From Zhengitettix transpicula (taxonomy: Eukaryota > Arthropoda > Insecta > Orthoptera > Tetrigidae), in contig CM073591.1 of the NCBI GenBank assembly GCA_037074705.1, forward strand, positions 4,766,087 to 4,830,086: a stretch of DNA of 64,000 bases, written 5' to 3'. Position numbers and translations under genes: made by a program. The notes beneath the pieces are model-generated. The model was not told where the DNA came from. It did not search any database and saw only the letters and a list, made by a program, of their open reading frames with translations. Each line of letters opens with the position of its first letter. Positions within the stretch are counted from its first letter, which is position 1. Shown here piece after piece: positions 21,245-34,100 of the stretch.

Positions 21245-24200
21245 GTGAGTGCTCACGTCACCTGCCCCAAGTAACCGTGACTGAGTAGGGCTGAGCGATG
21301 GCAAATGTTTCTCTTCCTTTCATCTCATATTTGCTTGTTTGAAACCCGATAGTTGCTTTAGAACTTTCCTCCTATGAGAAATTATTGCAGGAGCGGCCTT
21401 TATGGAGACATCAGGAGTTACGCCTATATAAATGGTTAGTTATTAACAGTACTTAATAACACTTGAGGTGATGAAGTGACATAATCCTCTGTTCTACGGG
21501 GACAAAGTGAGCAGGGATCCTCAGGCGCCTGTAGTGACGTCAAAAACAGAACACAGACTGAGAAACGTGACACGGCGTGACATCGCATAGACGTGACGTA
21601 CCGTGTCAACATAGCAGGCAGCGTCGCACTCTTACAGGACGTAGATCACGTGACAGCGTTGGCGGCGAGTCTCCTCAACCTTTATAAACCTCCCATAATT
21701 CTGCGGGAAGGGGCATTGAAACGCGGAAGGGAGAGCGAGGAGGATAAGGATTAATACAGCCCTCAAAAGTGACGGAGGACAAACCCAACGAAACCTGCGT
21801 TGAGCGAGAAGTCACGGCATTTCCTAAGAGAATGCAGGTTGTCGTATTTCTAGTGCTGATATCTGCAAAATGGCCGCCAGTGACGTCATTAGTCAGGGAG
21901 TAAGGGTTGTGGAGGATTTTATTCTCTTCCCAACGCGTGATCTGGTTTTGACAAATCCGTTCAAAATGGCCGCAAATACACGCATGTTGCTGTCTGCACA
22001 CACGGGGCTGAGTGACGTCAGGGGGAAATTTGGCTTGGATGTTAAAATATCTCCAAGAGGAAGAAAGAGTCCATCGGATCAAAGAGTATATAAGTAAGTA
22101 GTTTTATTTCCATAAATTGCAAAGACAAAACGGGAATACGTCAAGATTAATAACTAATACATATATAAAAAGAAACAATGTTACTACAATATATATGTAT
22201 TATATATTGCAATATTCAAAATAAACAAAGGAAAATAAAGCCAACACGTTGTTACGCCAAATTATGTGGTATTCGAAATTTTTAAATAGGAAGAAAATTA
22301 ACAGGATTTTACTTTGAATGTAAACAAAAATTTTTTAACGACAGAACAAAAAATTATTTATTACAATTTCGCTTTACTTTAAAAGTTTGTACACTTGTAT
22401 GTATTTAACGTCTGAGGATGGGAGTTTACGATTCAGGGGGAAACTTCGCTCGTATATTAAAGTGTCTAAGAGCAAGAAAGAGACCGGCGTTCCAAAGAAT
22501 GTCTCTACATCCGTCTCCAAGGAAGCAGGACCAGCAAGCAACACGTGACGTCACTCAGCCCCGTGTGTTCAAACAGCAACATGCGTGTATCTGCGGCCAT
22601 TCTCAATGGATTTTTTTGAAAACCAGATCACGCGTTGCAAAGAGAACTAAATTCTCTACGACCTTTACTCCGTGACTGATGACGTCACTGGCGGCCATTT
22701 TGCAGATATCAGCACTAGAAATACGACAACCTGCATTCTCTTAGGAAATGCCGTGACTTTGACGCAGGATTTCTCCCACTTCCTTGGACCTAATTCAGTC
22801 CTCGAGTCCACCATCACATGCAGAATTTCATCCTCTACAATTCATCCCTGGACATTATTATCACTAGAACGCTTCATTATTCTGCTGTCAGCGGAAAACA
22901 GCAAAGTGGCGCGAAATTCCGTGGTGTTTTAGGCTCCACAGAAACGTTTCCCGAGGTCTTTTTCGAATTGGTAAAGTTTGTTTCTTCAGCAGTGGCCTCG
23001 ACGAAGGTCTCGTGGTCCAGGTTTGTCCCTAGTCAGCGTGGGTAATGCCGAGTGCGTGTGCCACATCGCGAGGAATGCAATTAGCCGCCATTTCTGGCCG
23101 ATCGCTCGCCGCCTTGACCATTACCGCGGTGATTCGGCGCTTCGTCGCCGCTGCCGGAGCAAGTAGGCCTCAGCCAGGAAGCTGCTGCGGGGTTGTTGTG
23201 CCAGGGAGAGGCGACGTCGTAAATCCAGAGTTAACCGTTGAAGCGAGCGCAGACAAATATGATTTCTCCAGGTAATGGCGCAGGTCGCGACGAGCCGGGA
23301 ATTTGTAACGAGCTCCAGAGAAACGGATCAGGAGGGCAAAAACCAAGTAGACGTCGCGATGAATGTTTCATTCATCCGCTGCGTGAACCGTGACGGCGAC
23401 TCTCAGACGCAGGGCACATTAGCAAACAGCCAGGCGGTCGAATCACCTGTCGGGAGCAACAAGCTCTGCCTGGAAGTACTGTATTTTAATTTGAAAGGCT
23501 GTTTGAACGTGGAAAGCGGCTACACCCTTGTGGCTCACCAATTGTTTTAGACCTTTCTTTCCGTTGATGAAAGTAGAAATAAAACCTTGCAAGAGACACT
23601 GTGCAGGTGTGGCACGTCTACGAACCCCTGGAGCGGGGACAGAAATATTCAAACATGCTAATTAGGCCGATGTTTGCGTAGGATATCTGGGGAATCAGTG
23701 AGATTGATATGGTTTCTCCCGATGTTAGTATAACATCAACCCTTGGAGTGGGAGCATCCGATATTAGCGTCGGATGAATATTTTCCTGGGTCAAAGATAT
23801 TGATTATATCTGTGTATAATTTCAAGCACTTTCCGTATGGGAGGGGAGCGACCTTAGGGGAGGGGGTTGCAGGGGCTTTACAAGAAAATAACGCGAATGA
23901 AAACCGAGATTGGACGCGAATCCGAGGTTATGGATGTCGCTGAGTTTAATTGTCACATTAAACTTACTGTTTAACCACCCCAGAGACGAGGGCGGATGTT
24001 TTGATACGGCCGATATTTGCTCTTTTTTTGGGGGGGGGGGGGAAGGCTTATTTATATATATAGTATTTCTCCCGATGATGTATAATTCCGTTAAATGGGA
24101 GGGGAACACCTTAAGGGATTGGGGTCGAGGGGCGTTACATAAAAATAACGTGAGTAGAACCGTGACTGTAGTCGAATCCGAGGTTATGGATGTAGCCGAG

Positions 24201-27200
24201 TTTAATTACGACAACCGCGCGGGCAATGTTTGTAGGGAAAGGCCTTACGGCGAAACAAGTGACCGTCTGGAAGGTTTCTGTGGCTGGTAACGGTCAAGCA
24301 GACCCACTATTGGGGCGGTGTTCCACAAGGGCCAGTGCTGCTGCGGTCATGATCAGTCTGTAATCTCCAAGCTTATCATCTGATTGGTTGAATTCCGTGT
24401 AAGTCACCACGAGGTGTTACCAGAAACAGGGGGAAAATGTATGTGAATGATGATAGGAATGTCTGGCCAAGGGCAGGTTCGGCGTCGAGGTTGCACGACG
24501 CTCCCAGAGTAGTCGGACACAAGTTTGACCCAAGGAAGAGTTGTTTAGGAATTGTGGGATTACAGGACGAGGCTGAAGCAACCCGGCGAGTCCTGAAGGC
24601 GAGGCTGGGACTTACAACGCCACCAACGAGGTGACGACAAACCATGTCATGGGACCAACACGTGCGGAACTTTAGCGCGAGGGTTTGCTGATGCAGGCCT
24701 CTGTCCGATGGAGCACCAAGATGGCGTATTCTGAAGGGACTTCTATCAGGATAATAAGGGAAGAAGTGATGACACAAACACCACGCTGCAGCGGTTCCTC
24801 GTCTCCTTCCTTCAGGTGGAGGCTAAGAAGAGCCTGGAGCGACACAACTGCACTCGTCACTTGACAAAGCTTTTGTATTCTGTAGTTGTGATCTTCCAGG
24901 GTCTTCTTTAGCCCCCACCTGAAGAAAGCAACAAGGAATGTTTGCAGTGTGGTGTTTGTGTCATCACATAAAGTTTTCACTTCTAGTAGGATCTTTGTCG
25001 TTCTTGCTATGTTTGGAATGTCAAAATCCTGTGGTTGGTGCACACACACAGACACACACGTTGCTGAGGTCCAGCACCACAACGTTGGCAGTGACGACGC
25101 TGAGGTACAACGGGAGCCGCGGACATTCATCAAGGTTGTCTGACCTGCACGTAAAGAAGAAGAACGGCCGCGACGAAGCGCGACGCGAGCAGCTTGTTCC
25201 GTCGACGACCTCTTTGACGATAATTGATGGCCGAGCGTATTTGGCGTGCGGTGGCAATTAAGAGACCGTCGCAGTCATTCATCCTGTCTTCCTGGTAAGA
25301 TCGTCTCGCTCTAGCAACGCAATGCCAACCTCGCGGCACAAAAACACGCGCCCAGCGATGCACTGCAATGCAATTCAATTCAATTCGCTGCAATCAAGAA
25401 TCTTTACTCCCTTCTACGGGCTTTGGAAACGGGAAGCCTTGTTTTACTCTGCAAAAAATAAAATGGATGAACTCTCGACCCTAGAAACACGCGCTGCAGG
25501 AAACCACACGTCACAACCCTGTAACTAGCAGCCAAGCTCCTTGCTCAGGCCATCAGCATATCTTTGCGAGTCCAAACTTCGAACACGTGCTCATCGAGAC
25601 CGGGAAACCACCACTGTGGGGGTGAGACGCGTCTACAACCCTCACTGTTTCTCCTCTTTGCCGGCTACGGGAGGGGAGCGCCCTTAGGGGTAGGGGAAGG
25701 CGCGTTACAAGAAAATAACGCGACTACAACCGAGATTACAGTCAAAAAACAAATCCAGGGTTATGGATGTCGCTGAGTTTCATCGTGACATCCCCGGGTA
25801 ACAGGAGTGGGGGTCGGATGCGGAGGGGGGTAGAAATTTTCAAAGTTGTTAACCTGGCCGATTTTTGTTTCGAATAAATTTATTTCGGGATTCAATGAGA
25901 TTCAAAAAATTTCTGTACATGTTCTCTTGGTACATTTTTCAACCCTTTCGGGGCTTTTTGGAGTGGAGTGAGTGAGGGTGGGAAGGCATTACATCAAACT
26001 AACGCAAAAGCAATCGAGATTGGCGTAGAATCCGGGGTTATGGACGTCGCCGAGATTAATTACGATATATCTGTGTATAGTTTCAACCCGTTACGGGAAG
26101 ATAAAGGAGCGTCCTTAGGGGTAGGGGGGGGGGGTGCTGCGGCGAAAATAACGCGAATACAAGCCAGATTGGAGTCAAATTCAGGGTTATGGATGTCACT
26201 GAGTTTAATTATAACATTCGACTTGTCTTTTAACCCCCGGGAGCGTGGGTGTGGAAATTTTAAAACATGCAAACTGGACCGTCGTTGACGTGTTGAATGA
26301 ATATTTTTCAGGGTTAATTAGATTGATAATGTTTCTCCTGATGTTGTCAGTGTGTAATTTCAACGCCATTGGAGCTTGTGAGGAGAGACGCTTAGGGGCT
26401 GCGGTCACAGTGGCATTTACATAAAAATAACGGGGGAGATTGGCCTCGAATCCGAGGTTATGGACGTCACCGAGTTCAGTTATGCCGTTTAACTGTCCCA
26501 AAGCGCGGATGGAAACTTTTCTAACTTGTCAATCGGTCGATATAAATATTTGTCAGCGATAGTGTTTCTCCCGATGTCGTTCGTATATAATTTCAACCAC
26601 TTTCGGGAAAACAGTAAGAGTGTGGCGATGTACGTTCATTACAAGCAGAGGACGGAGTAGCCAAAGGCAACTCAACGTTATTGCAAACTTTGTTGCTTTC
26701 TTCAGATTCTGATTACGTCGAACGGGATCCGTTAAAAAAAAGATCTACTGATCTCTCTCTCTCTCCCACCGTTTATCCAACAAGTCAGCGGGTTTATTTA
26801 TGGCGGAGAGCGGGACGCAGAAGCCTTCTTCTTTCCCTTCTCCACGACTAATTTATCGGCGTAATTGAGGAAACGCGTGTTAAATGTCAGTCGCCGAAGT
26901 CAACTTTCACTCAAGCGTGGTTACGTTGGTACTCGTGAACCTCTGTGCGTAGCCTCTCTGGACTGTCACGTCACGTCACTACCCCTCCAGTCTAATAGCA
27001 AGTACACTAGAGACAGTGCTGTGGAATATTCCAGAGATGACGATGTCTCGTGTCACGTGTGGGGGATTCTAAATATCACACACAAGGCTCGTGTGGCGCT
27101 GTTAAATAACAGTGACAGGCCCTGCCTGCGAGAGTAAGGCACGTGACTGAGTAGGGCTGAGATTCAGCCACATGATGATGACTCGTGTATTGTAGGTGAT

Positions 27201-30200
27201 TGGTTGAAACCCCCAAAAGTGCGTTAAATTCTCCACAACTTTCCTCCTATGAGAAATTAGTGCAGCAGCGGCCATTGTGGAGCCATCAGGAGTCACGCCT
27301 TCATAATGCTGAGGTTTCAACAGTAAATAATAACACTTGTGGTGATGAAGTGACATAATCCTCTGCTTTACGGGGACAAAGTGACCAGGGATCCTCAGGC
27401 ACCTGTAGTGACGTCGGAAACAGAATGCAGATTGAGAAACGTGACACGGCGTGACGTGACGTGACGTCCCGCGTATGCAGACTGTTTCTGGACAATCTTT
27501 GGCAGGCAGCGTCGCACGCTTTTAGGAACCTGTCGTTATATCACGTGACATGGCGGTGACGAGCATTGCCGTGAGAATACAGATTGAGAAACGTGACGTG
27601 CCGTGACATGGCGTGACGTGACGTACCCTGATAGACGAGAGTCTCTGGTTCCTAAGACAACCTTGGGACAGGCAGCGTCACACACTTTTTAGAAGTTGAC
27701 GGTGAATCACGTGACAGCACGTGACAGTACGCACCCCGCACCCTGTCTAAATAATTTCATGAAAGCAACGCGCGCACAGAGATCTTGCAGTGCCACACGC
27801 TGGAGCTGAGGAGGTCCGGGACAGGCAGTCACCGTGACTACTGCACTGCGAGACGGACTCGTCACTAATGCACGTGATAGCCGCAAGCATGCGCGGTGCT
27901 GCGCCGCTGACGTCACGTCCGTCAAGAACTCGCCGACACCACAACAACAGACCCTTGGGGCAAGTCACGCTCCATAAAGTTTTCCAGATTGAAAGTTTGG
28001 TCTCACTGGACTGAAGGCTAACAAAGCGCAGCAATTCTGCTTAAAGTAATGGGAGGTGGCGTTCCTCAAGGATCAGTCCACTTTATAATATCAACTACAT
28101 TTCTACAGAATAATGAGCCCTGGATCGTGAGGATTAGTCATGAGCTACGTCGCCGCCCCAAAACAACAATTACTTACGAGGATGACACTACCACAGCGAC
28201 AGTCTCACACGTCTACCCCCCAACGCCCGGGAGCGGGGGTGGAAATGCTCAGTCATGCCAAAATGACCGATATTGGCGTCGGATGAAAATTTTTTGTGGG
28301 GGTGTCCACGAGATTGACAGTGTTTCTCCCGATGTCTGTGCATGAAATCAACCCGTTTCATCACGGAGAGACCAGCACCCTTAGGGTGGGGGTGGGGGAC
28401 GTTACAAGAAAATATCGCCAATGCAGCCGAGATTGGAGTCGAATACGGGGTCGCTGAATTTAATTATGCCGTTTAACCCTTCAGAGGCGAGGGTGGAAAT
28501 TTTGAAACGTGCAAACACGGCCGATGTTTGCGTTGAAATAAATATTTTTCACGGTTAATTAGATTGATAGTGTTTCTACCGATGTTGTTCCAGTATAATT
28601 TCAATCCGTTTTGGCGTGGAAAGGGAACACCCTCAGGGGTGGGGGTGGAGGTGCCGTTACATAAAAACAACGTAAAAGCAAGGGAGAGGGTTGTGGATTT
28701 AGGACAACCCGGGCAACGCAGGGCACCCAGCTAATTTCTGGAGAAGCCCCTGAGCAGGGTTGTGCCGTAGATGTTCCTTATATATTATGATTATTTTTTG
28801 ATTTTACAAACAAGGAACGAATATAATTTTTGGGTTTAAAATGTAAACTAGAATTAATTAAGATTTATTCGTAGTGAATAGTTTAAATTTATTTTTATTT
28901 CGCTGCTTGCGCCTGGGCTGTGCAGGGCTCCGACGTTTGTAGCACGAGCATGAGTCACTGTGCGGCGCTGTAGGGGTTGGAAGGACTCCGTGGCCAGCTG
29001 GCTGCTGTGGGAGGAGCGATGAGTTTGGAGTCTTCGACGTTGAATCGGAATTTATGAAGATGGCTCTCGAAATTGCTAAAAATTAATGTCTGTGCTGAGC
29101 ACGAGGCGTGCAACCTCTGGCTCCTGCACGGACAACCTCTGTCACAGCGCGGGAACCTGTTTCACCCGGCGCATTCCTGCGAAGCGCGACGCGTGCGTGA
29201 CCTGACTGCGTGACGTCAGACTGTGGCGCGCAGTGCGTGTGTGCGTGACCCCCGGGGGTCCGTGCCTCCCGTTGCTGGGAAAAGGGGTTGAAATTATACA
29301 CTAACAACATCGGTCTCACTGACCCTCACCAAATGTCGGTCCTTTTAGCATGTTGGTTGACGCGTCTCACTCCCCCACAGCGGAGACACGCGCACAATTC
29401 AGGAAAAATCATGCTCATTAATATAAATTAATTAAGCGACGTTTCGTCCCTGTTTTCAAGGACCCTCTTCAGGTTGGCAGTTTTAATAATTTTCTATATG
29501 AATCATAAATAAGATTTTTTTTTTTGGGGGGGGGGGCAAGATTCTGCTGCGTTGCCTGTTGTACCTGAAAAAAAAGAAGCTTTTATTAATGTATTTTGTT
29601 GGCCCTGCGCGAAGTGACGTGACTGATGACGTCAGCCGGCCAGCTCAACGACCGCCATGACGGCAGCAGGTGCACGAAGCGGCAACGCGGAAAAGAAAAA
29701 TATTCTCATAAATAATGAAGACACGCCTTCGTCGCTGTTTTCTCTTTTATTTGCAAAGACAATCATATGCAATTTACTCAGGATAAACCAACCACATTCA
29801 TGGTTAACCTTTCACTTTTCACTAGAGCCTTCGCGCTTTTCCAGAGTTTTTGTCCACCTTTTAACAGCGCTAAAAAGCGTGGTCTTGCTTCCAAAGCCAT
29901 CGACGCCCTCGACGACACCCACGTGGAACCTTTCAAGAACTCGAATGCGATGTAGCGAATTCCCAGACAGAGAACGCTGACTAATACGTACGGCCGCGTG
30001 CTTGCAGGTTGCCAGTTCTCCCCCGCGGGGGAATACCTGCGCTTCGTGCGACTCCCCGAGAACGTTCCCGTGGGCGGCGAGGTCCTGCAGGTGGAGGTGC
30101 ATCCCCGTCGGGGCCTGACGCTGCAGCCCGTGGACAAGGTGAGCTGAGGCGCGGGGGAGGCCCCTCAGGGGGAGGGTCAGGGTCTCTAGAGTGTGGTCAT

Positions 30201-30707
30201 GTCGCAGGCCGAGGACGCGTCCTTCTTCACGCTCAAGGACCTCAACAGCCAGCTGGTGGCCGTGGTCCTGGCCAAGTCCCTGGAGAACCTCGTGGACGGC
30301 GAGAGTCCGCAGAACGTGCTCAAGTTCAGGCTCGTCTGCGACTTCGAGGACGGCGAGGACACGGTAAGGACGACTGCCTTCTCATTTCACTCGTGCGATA
30401 CATAACGTCGTGTCCGTGACGTCAGAGGACGGCATCAGGGTTATTTTAACCTTTCTTCTTTGTATGAGGGCGCAAGGAACAGCCTTTACGGGTCGTCGTA
30501 GTCACACAGTGCTGCCAACGTAACAACGATGGTAAAAGAAAAAGTTACCTTCAGTGAACGTTTTAGCGTCAGGAATAATTATTTGAAACAGCTGACGAAA
30601 ATACACGCAGACAAAGATGCTGTCACTATTCCAGGACATTATCAGGTGTGCAGTGGATGCATTGGCCAATTTTCTCTATTCATACTACCGAAAAGAAATT
30701 TGTGTTA

Positions 30708-30749
<42 letters not shown>

Positions 30750-31076
30750 AGCCGCTCCGCTACCCTCCTTGCGTGTTTTCGTAGATTATTCATAATGTTG
30801 GGGCGCCAGGTAATTTTTGGGAGAAAATCACCAAAACAACTTTTTAATATTTTATTACTTTTATTTAAACGAACATGAGACATAAGTTAACTTCAAGGCG
30901 TGGTTTATCAAACTTTGTATTTAGTGGTAGCACGTCCATCCTTGGTCGAGTCCAGCTTGGAACTGCCCCTACATTTGTGCCCTTGGCTTTCGCCTAAAAC
31001 AACTTCGCATTTCCGGCACGTGCATAAACATTACAATTCCCCCTCGCCAAGGGTCTCGCAATGTAACAATCATGTT

Positions 31077-31122
<46 letters not shown>

Positions 31123-34100
31123 AACGTCACAAATCGGTCAGTGTTGAGCCTGTTGACATGTAGCATTATCTCTGGTCGAGTTTCTTAGTGTTGTGTAGCG
31201 CCGCGATGGCGTTGTTGGCTTCCTGAGACCGTTCACGTGTTTCTTGCACTCTGCCTCTCTCTCTCTCTTTTTCTGTTTTTCTTCTTTTCTTTGCCTTTTA
31301 TCACTTTTTCTACCTCACCTTTCTACTCCAAGACAATGCAATACCCGAATAATGTAAATAAGTACGGTGTCCACCACACTCTGTAGACTGAAGATTGTTT
31401 CTCCTCCTTGGCTGTGACGGCGGCCACGTTGTTTCTGTTTCCAGATTTCGTCGTACCTGTCCGTGACCGTCTACGTGGAGGACATCAACGACCACAGCCC
31501 CGAGTTCCTGGACGCTCCTTACCAGGTCGCCGTGGACGAGCTCACGCCCTCAGGTGAGACCAGCCTCCGTCACGTCACGTCGCGCTCTGGTGGTGGTAGT
31601 TGGGGGGGGGGGGTTAACCTTGCAGCTGCTCCTGGCGCCGACGAATCTAATTCTTCAGACGTTGTCACGTGTTGCACTACGAGGTGTTGGCCACGGCCTC
31701 TGACAGACCTTGGGGGCTGCAGTTTCTGCTTTACCCTTCGACCAGGTTAGGAGGCAGCGGGCCGACTGTTGCCTGAGAGGACTACCTCTTCACACAGCTG
31801 CTGGTGGCCGCGGCCGTAGCTAGAGGAGGCCGCCATCTAACAGCAACGTCGCAGACCGTGGACCAGTCCGCCGACTGTCGGAGGAGTGATCGGAGATGCC
31901 ACGCTGACCCGCGGCGATGCTTGATGACTCCATCGACTATTCCACCCACGCCGGGCTCCGGCTTTAATTACTGCCGCTTCTGCGATTTTGAGCGTGACGT
32001 CACGGGCCAGGTGAAAGGCCGCGCGGTCCTCAATGTGGCGGCCGTCGTCCCGTTGCAAAACACAGACGGCGCACGACATACATATATAATAATAATAAGA
32101 AGAAGAAGAAAGAGAGCCAAATAGAGACGGAAGAAGTGATGATGCAAGTAGCACACAAACGTTTCCGGGATCCTTGTCGGTTTCTTCAGATTTTGAGGAC
32201 AGCCTAGAGCGACACAACTGCACTCGTCATTTAACAATCCCAATAAAAAAATAATTTTCATTTCAATACGTAGTATTTCTAGGATTAACCTTCCTCATGT
32301 ACAATAACAGAGCTGCCAACGTTGCGGGAAATGATTGACAACGTCAAGTAACGGGACGGAAAGATCGATTAGTCTGGCCGATACAACAGCGTGAGCGTAG
32401 AGGAGGTTGTCGCAACAATAGGGATTTACGACATGCTTTATTTTTTATATATAAAACTAGTCGCAACGTTCGCTCGCGTTGTTATGTCGGCCAGACTAGA
32501 CGATAACTGAGGCACAGAATTCCCGCCCTATTATTATTATTATTATTATTTAGTTTTTTTAATAATATTATAATTGTTTTGTATTGTATTGTCATAATAT
32601 TTTTTTAAAAGACGTTGTCATGTTGTTTTATTTAATTAAGGATATTTGAGAACAATTTTTTTAAAAAACAAAAGCAATAAGAAAGGGGAGAATAACAGAG
32701 CTGCCAATTAAACAGAAAAATAATTGATTCATGAAAAAAAAATTATTAAGACGTTTCGTCTGTGGATTAGCATTTCTTCAGGTTTGAAAATTTCAATCAG
32801 GAACTGGTATAAAATTATTGATAAATTACGTTAAGGGAAAAAAATATAATTCAAAAACATGAAAAATCGATATAAACAGGGAATTAACTTGGGTTCGATC
32901 ACATTCTGCTTCTTGTTTTAGATGTTGATGATTGAAATTTCCAAATGTGAAGATGTCCTAATCCAACATCGAAACGTCTTTATTATTATTTTTTTCTCCC
33001 AAAAAATCTATGTTTTTTTCATATAAATTGTCGTATTAATTTTATTTTCTGACCGAATGACCATCAAATTTGATCAAGTTTGCCAGCTGCCCGCTAAACC
33101 GGTCAAGGCACGGCGTGGGGAAAGCTGCGGCCCCACAGCAAAACCCTCTCTCTGCCGCCGTCGAAAGGGCGTGGGACAAGTACCAAATGCCCGACCTACC
33201 TGATGCAGGTTTTTCTAGGGTTTTCCCTGCATTACTTTTAGGCGAATGCCGGGTAGGATCCTTAAACCATAGCCCGGGGGCCCTAGTTAACCCTTGGCTA
33301 CCTTCCTCCACCCTTCCGCATCCCAATTTCAAATCCCTTCCTATGCTATTAAAGCGGAGTTGCCACCATGTGGATTACCCTCATGTAGCCTGTTGCCCTA
33401 AAAAAAACCTTGGGGATGCCTCCTTCTCTCTCCGTTTTAGAACTAAGGTTCCCACAAGCCGAGGCCTTGTTTTGAGAGATGTATGTTCCGGGGTCGCAGA
33501 CCTTGGACATAGGAGGGTAAGAGTTGTTCGTTCTTCGCATCCAAACAGTCGGCCAGCTGCCTCCTAAACTGGTCGGGACACGTAGAAGGGGATGCTGCGT
33601 CCCCACTCTAGACGTCAGGAGGGCGTGAGACAAGTAGCAAGAGCCCGACCTACCTCTCTAGGGAGTTTCCTCGCATCCCCGCTTTCCAATTCATTTCCTG
33701 TGCTACGAGTCCGGAGTATATCTGTATGTCTCAACGTGTCCCTCAGGAGCGACCATCTTCAGAGGCATCCGCGCCGTGGACGGGGACAAGCCCAACACGC
33801 CCAACTCCGACGTGCAGTACGCGATCTCTGGCGGCAACGAGAGGCAGCTGTTCGCCCTGGAGAGTCGCCACGGCCCCGCGCTGCTGCTGCGCCTGCCTCT
33901 GGACTACGACGCCGGGGACCGGGAGTTCGCCCTCACGCTCACGGCCTCGGTCAGTGGAATACGACATACACTCCTTGAGTGGCCCTCAGCCTTCAGGCAA
34001 GCCAGATAGTCGCCATATTGGAGTCACGGACGTTAACTTACATCGTCATTCCATGGAGCGTTACTGGATGAAATTATTCTTTTGATTCAATGAAAATACT

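Larger units (their letters stand above)
21245..30007 (+). other. Cad99C: Intron 1, about 8.8 kb, repeat-filled
   Basis: It contains repeat B (21265-21670), two copies of repeat A in opposite orientation (21760-22090 minus, 22420-22985 plus), repeat D blocks (23600-24300, 25590-26640, 28190-28735), a foldback (24769-24965), repeat B (26935-27730) and a hammerhead-like motif near 29441. I see no coding signal in the remainder. Confidence 0.7.

Noticed and set aside
29657..29980. Extra upstream coding exon before exon 2
   Set aside because: The frame is not in phase with exon 2, a phase-matched exon 1 with a signal peptide already exists, and part of the sequence is a repeat.
33070..33567. 165-codon open frame
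   Set aside because: It lies wholly in repeat C; the same sequence at other copies has no conserved frame.
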